A stretch of 7,810 nucleotides of DNA from Methylomonas sp. (GCA_026989715.1 JALSIU010000349.1:1-7810), one strand, 5' to 3'. Numbered from the stretch's first letter, positions 1 through 6,116 are shown. Program-made: numbers and translations. Notes: generated by a model from the letters alone, not told the origin.

Positions 1-151
1 AGGCGTTACTCGCACCATGACAACCGCTATCGCCTTAGAAACCAGCAAAGGAAATTTTGTACTGGGCTTAGCCTTAGGCATCTTTTTATTATTGATTGCT
101 TTTAGCGTCAACTTAATTTTGCAACACTTAAGCCCTAAACAACCTCTATAA
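1..151 (+). CDS. tupB: C-terminal end of ABC transporter permease, TupB-like (tungstate uptake), partial
   Basis: Only the last 49 codons are present, read from base 2 to the TAA at 149-151; the 5' part lies outside the window. The tail contains TMTTAIALETSKGNF followed by a hydrophobic stretch (roughly LGLALGIFLLLIAFSVNLIL) that forms the last transmembrane helix, then a short polar end. By recall, a Thr-Thr-Ala-Ile-Ala-Leu-Glu-Thr block just before the final helix is characteristic of TupB, the membrane subunit of the TupABC tungstate importer, which passes tungstate to tungsten enzymes. It sits in the inner membrane and would pair with a TupC ATPase and TupA binding protein, probably encoded to the left. 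A molybdate or related oxyanion permease is the main alternative. It converges with the downstream minus-strand gene with only four bases between stop codons and no hairpin terminator. Confidence 0.7.
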   Translation, partial: GVTRTMTTAIALETSKGNFVLGLALGIFLLLIAFSVNLILQHLSPKQPL

Positions 152-155
152 CGAC

Positions 156-386
156 TTATTTTTTACGCACATAAAATACTTGTTGCTCAGTCTCACGCAA
201 ATATTCAATAATTTCATTGCCCGTCTGTTCAGCATACACACCAAAATCCAAATGTGCAGCAGGGTCTGTTGCCATCACCCGCACAACCTCACCGGAGCGC
301 ATCTCTTTGAGTGCCTTTTTTAAACGCAATAAGGGTAACGGGCAATGCAAGCCCAGCGCATCAACCTCTCTATCAAATTCAATCAT
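156..386 (-). CDS. tusA: TusA-family sulfur-carrier protein
   Basis: A 76-residue protein with the defining TusA motif near the N-terminus: DALGLHCPLPLLRLKKAL, with the CPxP cysteine at position 15, followed by the usual small alpha/beta sandwich sequence (GEVVRVMATDPAA at about 32-44). Family members accept persulfide sulfur on this cysteine and pass it on in tRNA 2-thiouridine synthesis, molybdenum-cofactor delivery or, in sulfur oxidisers, to the Dsr machinery; they are cytoplasmic. The length matches the family (about 75-85 residues). The ATG at 386-384 places the conserved motif correctly, but its ribosome site is weak (only AAGA directly upstream). It is divergent from cysG and tail-to-tail with the permease. 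The family call is firm. Whether this is the true TusA orthologue or a paralogue with another role (for example YedF/YeeD type) cannot be decided here. Confidence 0.9.
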   Translation of the reverse strand: MIEFDREVDALGLHCPLPLLRLKKALKEMRSGEVVRVMATDPAAHLDFGVYAEQTGNEIIEYLRETEQQVFYVRKK

Positions 387-405
387 TCTTGTTTTTCAAA
401 TTTTC

Positions 406-435
406 TTAAACACACGGATAAGGAGCGCATATAAT
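406..435 (+). promoter_or_regulatory. Putative sigma70 promoter of cysG
   Basis: A perfect -10 TATAAT lies at 430-435. The best -35 candidate is TTAAAC at 406-411 with an 18-base spacer (3 of 6 matches to consensus), so the promoter rests mainly on its -10. Transcription would start near 442, giving a leader of about 35 bases to the preferred cysG start. The -10 overlaps the one proposed for the divergent tusA-like gene. Confidence 0.5.
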
Positions 436-459
436 AGCACTTCCAATACAATCTGCGAA
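431..459 (-). promoter_or_regulatory. Putative promoter of the tusA-like gene, overlapping the cysG promoter
   Basis: Read on the minus strand, TTCGCA (complement of 454-459, 4 of 6 consensus bases) is followed after exactly 17 bases by TATTAT (complement of 431-436, 5 of 6). This would start transcription near 424, some 38 bases before the ATG at 386. Its -10 is shifted one base from the cysG -10 on the other strand, so polymerase could probably occupy only one at a time. This is inference from sequence match alone. Confidence 0.4.
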
Positions 460-476
460 TGGTAAGCACAAGCCCG

Positions 477-1880
477 ATGGAATACTTCCCTCTCTTTATC
501 GATTTAAAAAATAAAAACTGCCTCGTCGTTGGCGCAGGTGAAATCGCCGCCCGTAAAATTGAATTACTCGCTAAAGCAGGGGCAAATATTACCGTCATTG
601 CCCCTAAAATCAGTACCGCCGTCACACAATTGGCCGATAATCATGCCCAAATTAACATCATACAAAAAGCATTTGCGGCAACCGATATTAACCAACAACG
701 CCTCATTATCTCCGCCACCAACCAAACCGAGGTTAATCGCCTAGTCGCACGAACAGCAGACAGCAACAATATTCCTGTTAATGTTGTCGATAACCCGAGC
801 TTATGTAGTTTTATTGTCCCTGCCATCATTGATCGCTCACCGGTCATTGCCGCCGTCTCTTCAGGCGGCACCTCCCCCGTTTTAGCACGACTATTACGCA
901 CAAAATTAGAAAGCCTTATTCCCCCCGCCTTTGGGCGACTTGCCCAATTAGCCGAAAAATACCGCAGTGCCGTTAAAGAAAACATCAACCCACCCGCACA
1001 ACGACGCATTTTTTGGGAAAACGTCTTACAAGGCTCAATTGCCGAACTCTTCTTTTCCGGCAAAGAAACCGAGGCAGAAGCTCAATTACAAGCCGCCATC
1101 CAACAAACAGCCAAAACAGCCGATACCAGCGGCGAAGTCTACTTAGTCGGTGCCGGCCCCGGCGATCCGGATTTACTCACCTTTCGCGCCTTACGCTTAA
1201 TGCAACAAGCGGATGTCGTGGTATATGACCGGCTAGTTTCCGCAGAAATTCTCGATCTAGCGCGGCGTGATGCCGAAAAAATTTATGTCGGCAAACAACG
1301 CAATAACCACAGCTTAGCGCAAGAATCCATCAATGAATTGCTGGCGCGGCTTGCCAAAGCCGGCAAACGTGTGGTTCGCCTCAAAGGGGGCGACCCTTTT
1401 ATTTTTGGGCGCGGTGGTGAAGAAATTGAAACGCTGGTAGAGCAACATATTAATTTCCAAGTCGTTCCCGGCATTACCGCCGCATCCGGCTGCGCAACCT
1501 ATGCAGGCATACCGCTCACCCACAGAGACCACGCGCAATCCTGCACCTTCATTACCGGGCATTTAAAAGACGGCTCCATCAATCTTAATTGGCAACAATT
1601 AGTTGTTCCCAAGCAAACCATTGTTATCTATATGGGCTTAGTCGGGCTGGATAAAATTTGTCAATCCATGATGCAATATGGCGCATCGCCTGAGCTTCCC
1701 ATTGCCTTAATTCAGCAAGGCACCAGCCAATCACAACGCGTCATTATTGGCACGCTCGATAATATGGCTCAAAAAGTGCGGCATGAAGACATTCAGCCCC
1801 CCACTTTAATCATTATCGGTTCGGTCGTCTCTTTGCACGACTCCTTAAAATGGTTTCAACCTGAAAAAAATGTCAGGTAA
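477..1880 (+). CDS. cysG: Siroheme synthase CysG (dehydrogenase/ferrochelatase fused to uroporphyrinogen-III methyltransferase)
   Basis: This trifunctional cytoplasmic enzyme turns uroporphyrinogen III into siroheme: two SAM-dependent methylations to precorrin-2, NAD-dependent oxidation to sirohydrochlorin, and iron insertion. Siroheme serves assimilatory sulfite and nitrite reductases, including NirB encoded to the right. With the start at 477 the protein has 467 residues, the usual length for the fusion. The N-terminal dehydrogenase/chelatase half shows the NAD-binding GAGEIAARK (20-27), the catalytic Asp105 in NVVDNP (E. coli Asp104) and SSGGTSPVLARLL (128-140) with the serine known to be phosphorylated in Salmonella. 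The methyltransferase half shows VGAGPGDPDLLT (224-235), YDRLV (250-254), GGDPFIFGRGGEE (304-316) and PGITAASG (331-338). An in-frame ATG at 459 would add six residues (MVSTSP). I prefer 477 because E. coli-type CysG begins at the equivalent of MEYFPLF. Neither start has a strong ribosome site. Confidence 0.97.
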   Translation: MEYFPLFIDLKNKNCLVVGAGEIAARKIELLAKAGANITVIAPKISTAVTQLADNHAQINIIQKAFAATDINQQRLIISATNQTEVNRLVARTADSNNIPVNVVDNPSLCSFIVPAIIDRSPVIAAVSSGGTSPVLARLLRTKLESLIPPAFGRLAQLAEKYRSAVKENINPPAQRRIFWENVLQGSIAELFFSGKETEAEAQLQAAIQQTAKTADTSGEVYLVGAGPGDPDLLTFRALRLMQQADVVVYDRLVSAEILDLARRDAEKIYVGKQRNNHSLAQESINELLARLAKAGKRVVRLKGGDPFIFGRGGEEIETLVEQHINFQVVPGITAASGCATYAGIPLTHRDHAQSCTFITGHLKDGSINLNWQQLVVPKQTIVIYMGLVGLDKICQSMMQYGASPELPIALIQQGTSQSQRVIIGTLDNMAQKVRHEDIQPPTLIIIGSVVSLHDSLKWFQPEKNVR

Positions 1881-1890
1881 AATGGCCAAT

Positions 1891-2838
1891 ATGAAAAAAA
1901 CCGTCCTCTTTGCGCTGTGCCTAATATTTAGCCTAACCGCTTGCGACACCACACCTAAAGCGAAAAGAACCTATGAATTATCACCGGAAGGCCTCTTTTC
2001 CGCCAGCTTATCAGAACACTACGCACTGACGGGCAATGTACAAGGCAGCGCACAATTATGGCAATTAAAACCCAAGAAATTAATGCATAATTGGCAACAT
2101 ACTGATGAAAAAGAAGGGATTTTATATTCCGCCATTGCTGACGCTGAACAATACGCCCTAACTGCGGAAAAAGACTCACTGGCCTGGTGGCGCATTGCTG
2201 ATGGCGTGCTGATGAATGTCTGGTATCTTCCTAATATTCACTCCGTTACTTTATCGGCCGATGGTCAATTTGCCCTCATCGGCTTAGCCGAAAAAGCAAT
2301 TTACTACTCGTTAATCCACGGCAAAACCTTGTATGAATTCCCGCATGACGGCGCTGTCACCCATGTTGATATTTCTGCCGATAGTCAATTGGCACTGACA
2401 GGCTCTAGCGATGCAACAGCAAAACTATGGGACTTAAGCACAGGAAAATTAAAATATACATGGCAACACCGCAGTAAATTGGCAAGCCTACTGATTTCAC
2501 CCGATAGCCGCTACGCACTGACAAATTCAGGGCTTAGCAGCATTCGTTTATGGAACACCCAGACCGGCAAGCTCTACAAGCAACTTCCGCCTAAATTGAT
2601 TACGCTTTCAAGTGTCACCTTCTCTGCAAATGGCAAATACCTCGTGACGGGTCGTGTCGCGCAACGCATTGATCTTTGGAACATCAAAACACGCAAAATC
2701 ATAAAATACTGGCGACCGAAAAAAACACGCAAATGGTCACCTGCAGCCGCGACCATACTAGCATTACACTTTGCTGAAAATGACCGCAAAATATACAGTA
2801 TTGCGTCTAATGGATACCTACAACTCTGGAGGAAATAA
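1891..2838 (+). CDS. WD40-repeat lipoprotein, predicted seven-bladed propeller
   Basis: A 315-residue protein with a lipoprotein signal peptide (MKKTVLFALCLIFSLTAC; lipobox LTAC, lipidated Cys18). The rest is a run of about seven degenerate WD40 units: near 30-70, 71-113, 114-152, 153-193, 194-234, 235-284 and 285-315. The clearest are blade 4 (DISADSQLALTGSSDATAKLWDLS), blade 5 (ending RLWNTQTG) and blade 6 (ending DLWNIKT). Seven units suit a closed protein-binding propeller outside the cytoplasm. Asp19 at position +2 is the inner-membrane retention signal in E. coli-type Lol sorting, so it probably faces the periplasm from the inner membrane. The start is 10 bases after the cysG stop; a weak AGG at 1875-1877 overlaps that stop, so the two genes are likely co-transcribed and perhaps coupled. 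In-frame ATGs at 1870 and 1882 would displace the signal peptide. The partner and exact role are unknown; a scaffold for an envelope complex is only a guess. Confidence 0.85.
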   Translation: MKKTVLFALCLIFSLTACDTTPKAKRTYELSPEGLFSASLSEHYALTGNVQGSAQLWQLKPKKLMHNWQHTDEKEGILYSAIADAEQYALTAEKDSLAWWRIADGVLMNVWYLPNIHSVTLSADGQFALIGLAEKAIYYSLIHGKTLYEFPHDGAVTHVDISADSQLALTGSSDATAKLWDLSTGKLKYTWQHRSKLASLLISPDSRYALTNSGLSSIRLWNTQTGKLYKQLPPKLITLSSVTFSANGKYLVTGRVAQRIDLWNIKTRKIIKYWRPKKTRKWSPAAATILALHFAENDRKIYSIASNGYLQLWRK

Positions 2839-2859
2839 TCCTATATTTTTATAAATCAA

Positions 2860-2888
2860 TTGAAAAATGCGCGTAAATTCTCTATCAT
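2860..2888 (+). promoter_or_regulatory. Putative sigma70 promoter of the cytochrome c gene
   Basis: TTGAAA at 2860-2865 and TATCAT at 2883-2888 are separated by exactly 17 bases, 5 of 6 and 5 of 6 matches to consensus. Transcription would begin near 2895 and leave a leader of about 88 bases before the ATG at 2983. This separates the cytochrome from the cysG-lipoprotein unit, although read-through is possible because no convincing terminator lies after the lipoprotein gene. Confidence 0.6.
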
Positions 2889-2967
2889 TTAAGAGTTTAT
2901 TTTGTTTTAGGCCATGATTACTGCCGCTCATACACAAACTAAGCATGGTTGTTTTATCATTACACAA

Positions 2968-2976
2968 GAGGAAGGG
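2968..2976 (+). promoter_or_regulatory. Strong ribosome binding site fixing the cytochrome start
   Basis: GAGGAAGGG ends six bases before the ATG at 2983-2985. It decides for this start over the in-frame ATG at 2914, which has no such site and would bury the signal peptide behind 23 extra residues. Confidence 0.8.
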
Positions 2977-2982
2977 TTCAAA

Positions 2983-3324
2983 ATGAAAAAATTATTATTA
3001 GCTGTTTCAACCGTTGCGTTACTAGGTTTAAGCGCACAAGCATCTGCCGATAAAGAAATGAAAGTCGGTAAAAAAATCTATGACCGTGCTTTTGGTCGCG
3101 GTTGCGGTGCTTGCCATGACATCTCATCTAACCCACAACTAGAAGCACTTATCAAAGGTGGCGAACTATCAAAAGAAAGCTTTGCAACTACTTTAAAAGA
3201 AGGTAAAAATGGTATGCCTAAAGCAATGGATGCCATTATGGCCATCAAACCTGTTAAAAAAGCAGGTTACTCTGAAGATGAAGCTATTGCAGCAGTATAC
3301 AGATACCTAGCTGAAAAAGACTAA
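2983..3324 (+). CDS. Small periplasmic monoheme c-type cytochrome
   Basis: A 113-residue precursor. Residues 1-22 form a Sec signal peptide (MKKLLLAVSTVALLGLSAQASA) with an ASA cleavage site, leaving about 91 mature residues. One heme-attachment motif CGACH (Cys41, Cys44, His45) gives covalent heme and the proximal ligand. The likely distal ligand is Met78 in NGMPKAM; Met82 is the alternative. The C-terminal helix ends VYRYLAEKD, as in class I cytochromes c. It would shuttle electrons in the periplasm. The spacing is unlike a standard c5 or c4 domain that I can name, and the SoxX family shares the general plan but not its usual motif surroundings, so no specific pathway is assigned. It has its own promoter, a strong ribosome site and a terminator directly behind it, suggesting a well-expressed single gene. 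Confidence 0.9.
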   Translation: MKKLLLAVSTVALLGLSAQASADKEMKVGKKIYDRAFGRGCGACHDISSNPQLEALIKGGELSKESFATTLKEGKNGMPKAMDAIMAIKPVKKAGYSEDEAIAAVYRYLAEKD

Positions 3325-3351
3325 GCGATTGCAAGTTTAGCAAAACACATA

Positions 3352-3389
3352 AAAAAAGCCGCTCCGATTCATATCGGAGCGGCTTTTTT
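3352..3389. terminator. Bidirectional rho-independent terminator
   Basis: A perfect 17-bp stem (3352-3368 with 3373-3389) around the loop TCAT, with the GC core GCCGCTCCGAT and A/T tracts on both sides. On the plus strand it ends the cytochrome transcript 27 bases after its stop. On the minus strand it gives a T run behind the convergent membrane-protein gene ending at 3421. Confidence 0.95.
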
Positions 3390-3420
3390 ATTACCTAATG
3401 AAAAGTAAAACAGCGTCTGT

Positions 3421-4056
3421 CTATAAGATTCTCTTTTTATCAGTCGGCAACTCAGCCGTCAATACATACTGCTTGCGTACCCAAACTCCGGCAATTGCCG
3501 CAAACATTAAACCGCAAGAGCTAATCAGAAAATGAATCAAACTTCTTAACTGCGAAACCTCTTCCGCTAAAGCAGAAGCATCCAATTTAACAGCAGGCTT
3601 AGGCAAATACTTTTGCGCAATCAGCCGCCCTGCCCCTGTTTCAGAATAAGTCTTTAGTACCACCAAATCTTCTCTTAAAGCATAAATTGTATCCAAGCCC
3701 GTCTCCGTAATCGTCCCGGTACGCAGACTATTTTCTAAAATCGTCAATTTGCTTTCTATTGATCCACTCACCAAACCAACTAACTGCGACTTTAACGCAT
3801 CAACCTCTGCCGACAAAACAGGGTTCATTTGCACCTCATACAACTCAACGGATGACCTTGCTTGCACAGGTAACTCGGTTATTTTGCTATCAGGCATCAA
3901 CATCATCCCCATAACAATTACTGCGGTCATTAAAGCGACGATAACAGCCAATACCAACCGATTCATTTTCAGCACACTCAACTGCGTTGCTGAATTTATA
4001 ACGGCCACATTACGCACTGTTTTATTTTTATCATTTTTTTTGCGTAAATTGCTCAT
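3421..4056 (-). CDS. Unrecognised protein with two membrane segments and a coiled-coil-like periplasmic middle
   Basis: A 211-residue protein I do not recognise. A basic, polar N-terminus (MSNLRKKNDKNK) precedes a hydrophobic helix at about 33-54. A mostly charged, helix-rich middle (55-172) contains heptad-like stretches such as VDALKSQLVGLV and EEVSQLRSLI. A second hydrophobic helix at about 173-193 is followed by VRKQY and a short basic tail. By the positive-inside rule both ends are cytoplasmic and the middle about 118 residues lie in the periplasm. The layout resembles sensor or chemoreceptor input modules, but no HAMP, kinase, GGDEF or MCP signalling domain follows. The start at 4056 is well supported by GAGGGGAAAAGG on the minus strand (complement of 4061-4072). 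It is convergent with the cytochrome gene and shares its terminator. The coding call is firm, the function unknown. Confidence 0.8.
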   Translation of the reverse strand: MSNLRKKNDKNKTVRNVAVINSATQLSVLKMNRLVLAVIVALMTAVIVMGMMLMPDSKITELPVQARSSVELYEVQMNPVLSAEVDALKSQLVGLVSGSIESKLTILENSLRTGTITETGLDTIYALREDLVVLKTYSETGAGRLIAQKYLPKPAVKLDASALAEEVSQLRSLIHFLISSCGLMFAAIAGVWVRKQYVLTAELPTDKKRIL

Positions 4057-4091
4057 TTATCCTTTTCCCCTCAAAAGAAATCGCAAAAGAC

Positions 4092-4097
4092 ATTATA
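4092..4097 (-). promoter_or_regulatory. Putative -10 element for the two-helix membrane protein gene
   Basis: A perfect TATAAT on the minus strand, 35 bases upstream of the start codon, which would give a leader of about 28 bases. No good -35 hexamer lies at 16-18 bases (the best is TGGCCG at 17), so the promoter may need an activator or may be weak. Confidence 0.4.
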
Positions 4098-4268
4098 CAA
4101 GTTAATATTTCATGCGGCCACGACTGCACGTTTCTAATGGATTTTTATCATTAGACAGCCTTGCCAAAATGCAGATGCAATCGACCATCCACCCATTTTA
4201 ATCATCACGCTCAAACACAAATCAACTCGCGATAAATGCCGCACCTGCGACCGCGCCAAGCACAATAA

Positions 4269-4305
4269 AAAAATCCTACTCACTTTAAAGTTAAGTAGGA
4301 TTTTT
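4269..4305 (-). terminator. Rho-independent terminator of argG
   Basis: A 12-bp stem AAAAATCCTACT (4269-4280) with AGTAGGATTTTT (4294-4305). The loop holds a further small palindrome, ACTTTAAAGT (4282-4291). Read on the minus strand it begins 8 bases after the argG stop and ends in a run of seven T, as expected for termination of argG. Confidence 0.85.
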
Positions 4306-4312
4306 GAAAACT

Positions 4313-5524
4313 CTATTTCAATCGCTTTGCCGCAATGCGCATTCTTAATGCATTCAGCTTAATAAAACCTTCTGCATCTTGCTGATTATAAGCCCCTTCA
4401 TCATCCTCAAAAGTTGCAATGGCTTCATCAAACAAGCTATCCGTTTCAGAAACGCGCCCAACCACATCCACATTACCTTTATATAATTTCAAGCGCACTT
4501 TACCATTAACCGTTAATTGCGATTGATCAATCATCGTCTGCAACATGGCACGCTCAGGACTCCACCAGTACCCATTATAAATCAACGTGGCATAACGCGG
4601 CATCAACTCATCCTTTAAATGCGCCACCTCACGGTCTAACGTCAAAGACTCAATCGCCCGGTGCGCTCGCATCATAATAGTCCCACCCGGTGTTTCATAA
4701 CATCCACGCGACTTCATGCCCACATAACGATTTTCCACAATATCCAAGCGACCAATGCCATTATCTCCCCCCACTTTATTTAGCTTAGTCAAAACCTCAG
4801 CGGGTGAATGAGGCACACCATCAATTTCAGTAATATCGCCTTGCACATAAGTTAATTCCATATACGTTGCCGTATCAGGAGCATTTTCAGGCGACACGCT
4901 CCAGCGCCACATATCATCCTCAGGCTCAGCCCAAGGGTCTTCCAAAATGCCGCCTTCATAAGAAATATGCAATAAATTGGCATCCATAGAATAAGGCGAT
5001 ACTTTACCCTTTTTCATTTCAATCGGAATACCATGCGACTCGGCATAAGCCAACAATTTTTGCCGTGAATTCAAATCCCACTCACGCCAAGGCGCAATCA
5101 CTTTAATATCAGGACGCAACGCATAAGCCCCCAACTCAAAGCGCACCTGATCATTGCCCTTACCGGTCGCACCATGCGAAATGGCATCCGCTCCCGTCTC
5201 ATTAGCAATATCAATCAAACGCTTTGAAATTAATGGCCGCGCGATTGAAGTCCCCAACAAATACTCACCTTCATAGATAGTATTCGCACGAAACATCGGA
5301 AACACATAATCACGCACAAATTCTTCGCGTAAATCATCTATATAGATTTCCTTGATACCTAAAGACTTGGCCTTTTCCCGAGCAGGCTCAACCTCTTCGC
5401 CCTGCCCCAAATCTGCCGTAAATGTAACCACTTCACAAGCATATTCATCTTGCAACCACTTTAAAATAACGGAGGTATCCAACCCACCCGAATAAGCTAA
5501 AACAACTTTCTTGGTATCTGACAT
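4313..5524 (-). CDS. argG: Argininosuccinate synthase
   Basis: A 403-residue cytoplasmic enzyme joining citrulline and aspartate with ATP to form argininosuccinate, the penultimate step of arginine synthesis. The N-type ATP pyrophosphatase loop AYSGGLDTS is at 10-18. Further family signatures are GEYLLGTSIARPLI (86-99), HGATGKGNDQVRFE (117-130), SMDANLLHISYEGG (179-192) and the substrate-binding SRGCYETPGGTIM (272-284). Length and order agree with the class usual in bacteria at about 400 residues. The ATG at 5524-5522 is chosen over an upstream in-frame TTG at 5533 because family members begin two to ten residues before the loop. The ribosome site is weak in both cases (GAG about 10 bases upstream of the ATG). 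It forms a single-gene unit with its own promoter and terminator, and no other arginine gene lies in the window. Confidence 0.98.
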   Translation of the reverse strand: MSDTKKVVLAYSGGLDTSVILKWLQDEYACEVVTFTADLGQGEEVEPAREKAKSLGIKEIYIDDLREEFVRDYVFPMFRANTIYEGEYLLGTSIARPLISKRLIDIANETGADAISHGATGKGNDQVRFELGAYALRPDIKVIAPWREWDLNSRQKLLAYAESHGIPIEMKKGKVSPYSMDANLLHISYEGGILEDPWAEPEDDMWRWSVSPENAPDTATYMELTYVQGDITEIDGVPHSPAEVLTKLNKVGGDNGIGRLDIVENRYVGMKSRGCYETPGGTIMMRAHRAIESLTLDREVAHLKDELMPRYATLIYNGYWWSPERAMLQTMIDQSQLTVNGKVRLKLYKGNVDVVGRVSETDSLFDEAIATFEDDEGAYNQQDAEGFIKLNALRMRIAAKRLK

Positions 5525-5558
5525 AATGCCCAAACTCTAAACAATAAAAAATCTTTCG

Positions 5559-5564
5559 ATTATA
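5559..5564 (-). promoter_or_regulatory. Putative -10 element of argG
   Basis: A perfect TATAAT on the minus strand about 35 bases upstream of the ATG. The best -35 is the poor TTTTTA with a 16-base spacer (3 of 6). I saw no convincing ArgR-type palindrome around it, though such sites are degenerate. Confidence 0.45.
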
Positions 5565-5643
5565 CTATAAATAACACCGCTAAAAACGCCTTATTCACTT
5601 AAAAAAATCCAAACTCACGCAACAATTAGGTGCAAATCCAAAG

Positions 5644-5669
5644 TATCATACAGTACCTTTTTTATGATA
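5644..5669. repeat. Short inverted repeat in the argG-tRNA gap
   Basis: TATCATA (5644-5650) and TATGATA (5663-5669) form a perfect 7-bp inverted repeat around 12 bases, in a very AT-rich gap. TGCAAA occurs just outside each arm. It could be a protein site or a chance hairpin in AT-rich DNA; nothing else is discernible in the gap before the tRNA promoter. Confidence 0.3.
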
Positions 5670-5736
5670 AATGCAAAATAAATTATATTATATATCAATA
5701 AACTATAAAATAACCCTAAAAATATATCAAAAAAAG

Positions 5737-5765
5737 TTGACGCAAAAATAAATAACTGGAATAAT
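5737..5765 (+). promoter_or_regulatory. Strong sigma70 promoter of tRNA-Phe
   Basis: TTGACG (5737-5742) and AATAAT (5760-5765) are spaced by exactly 17 bases, each 5 of 6 to consensus. The start would fall near 5772, about 10 bases before the mature tRNA. The upstream 70 bases are almost pure A/T and may act as an UP element, common for stable-RNA promoters. Confidence 0.75.
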
Positions 5766-5781
5766 AGCATTTCTTTAGCAA

Positions 5782-5857
<76 letters not shown>

Positions 5858-5876
5858 TGCTAAAGCCAAATAAAAC

Positions 5877-5916
5877 AAAGCCCGATTAAGTTCACTCTTT
5901 ATCGGGCTTTTTTTTT
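5877..5916 (+). terminator. Rho-independent terminator of the tRNA-Phe unit
   Basis: AAAGCCCGAT (5877-5886) pairs perfectly with ATCGGGCTTT (5901-5910); after a T-T mismatch three more pairs (AAG/CTT) extend the stem inward to the loop TTCACT. A run of nine T (5908-5916) follows. It begins 19 bases after the tRNA 3' end. Confidence 0.93.
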
Positions 5917-6019
5917 GCCTAAAATATAAGCAAAAATGAGACTGCTTGATATTTTAACTAACTCTCCTTAGTACAAGACTTTCTCACTAAAATTGACACT
6001 TTACAGTAAGCATTTAACA

Positions 6020-6051
6020 ACCAACGCACTATTCAGGCACCACCAACGCAC
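6020..6051. repeat. Direct repeat of 10 bases upstream of nirB
   Basis: ACCAACGCAC occurs at 6020-6029 and again at 6042-6051, 22 bases apart, close to two helical turns, so both copies face the same side of the DNA. They lie about 90-125 bases upstream of the putative nirB -10, where an activator could bind. No known regulator's site is recognised in the repeat. Nothing else definite is seen in the rest of the gap between the tRNA terminator and nirB. Confidence 0.45.
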
Positions 6052-6116
6052 CAAAAAAGTGCATCAATACATAGGACACCCCAAAAATAATGATAAAAAT
6101 AAAACAATACAATAAC

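Noticed and set aside
217..1562. Small open frames across the tusA-like gene and cysG on other frames
   Set aside because: They are shadows of two genes recognised by clear family motifs.
1870..1893. Earlier starts (1870, 1882) for the WD40 lipoprotein
   Set aside because: 1870 has no ribosome site and overlaps cysG; for 1882 the AGG is too close. A standard lipoprotein signal begins at MKKTVLF (1891).
2830..2842. Hairpin AGGA-AATAA-TCCT at the end of the WD40 gene
   Set aside because: The stem is only 4 bp and no T run of terminator quality follows directly; too weak to call.
2914..2985. Longer cytochrome start at the ATG at 2914
   Set aside because: It would add 23 polar residues before a clean Sec signal peptide, and it lacks the strong GAGGAAGGG site that precedes 2983.
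3749..4105. Plus-strand open frame of 118 codons
   Set aside because: It lies almost wholly over the minus-strand membrane-protein gene, which has a proper ribosome site and membrane topology; its product has no coherent features.
5525..5533. TTG start of argG at 5533
   Set aside because: It is a rare start codon with the only AGAG one base away, and the family normally starts at the ATG giving MSDTKKVVLAYSGG.
5947..6016. Possible FNR sites (TTGATATTTTAACT and TTGACACTTTACAG) upstream of nirB
   Set aside because: Only the left half-sites resemble TTGAT; the right halves do not match ATCAA.
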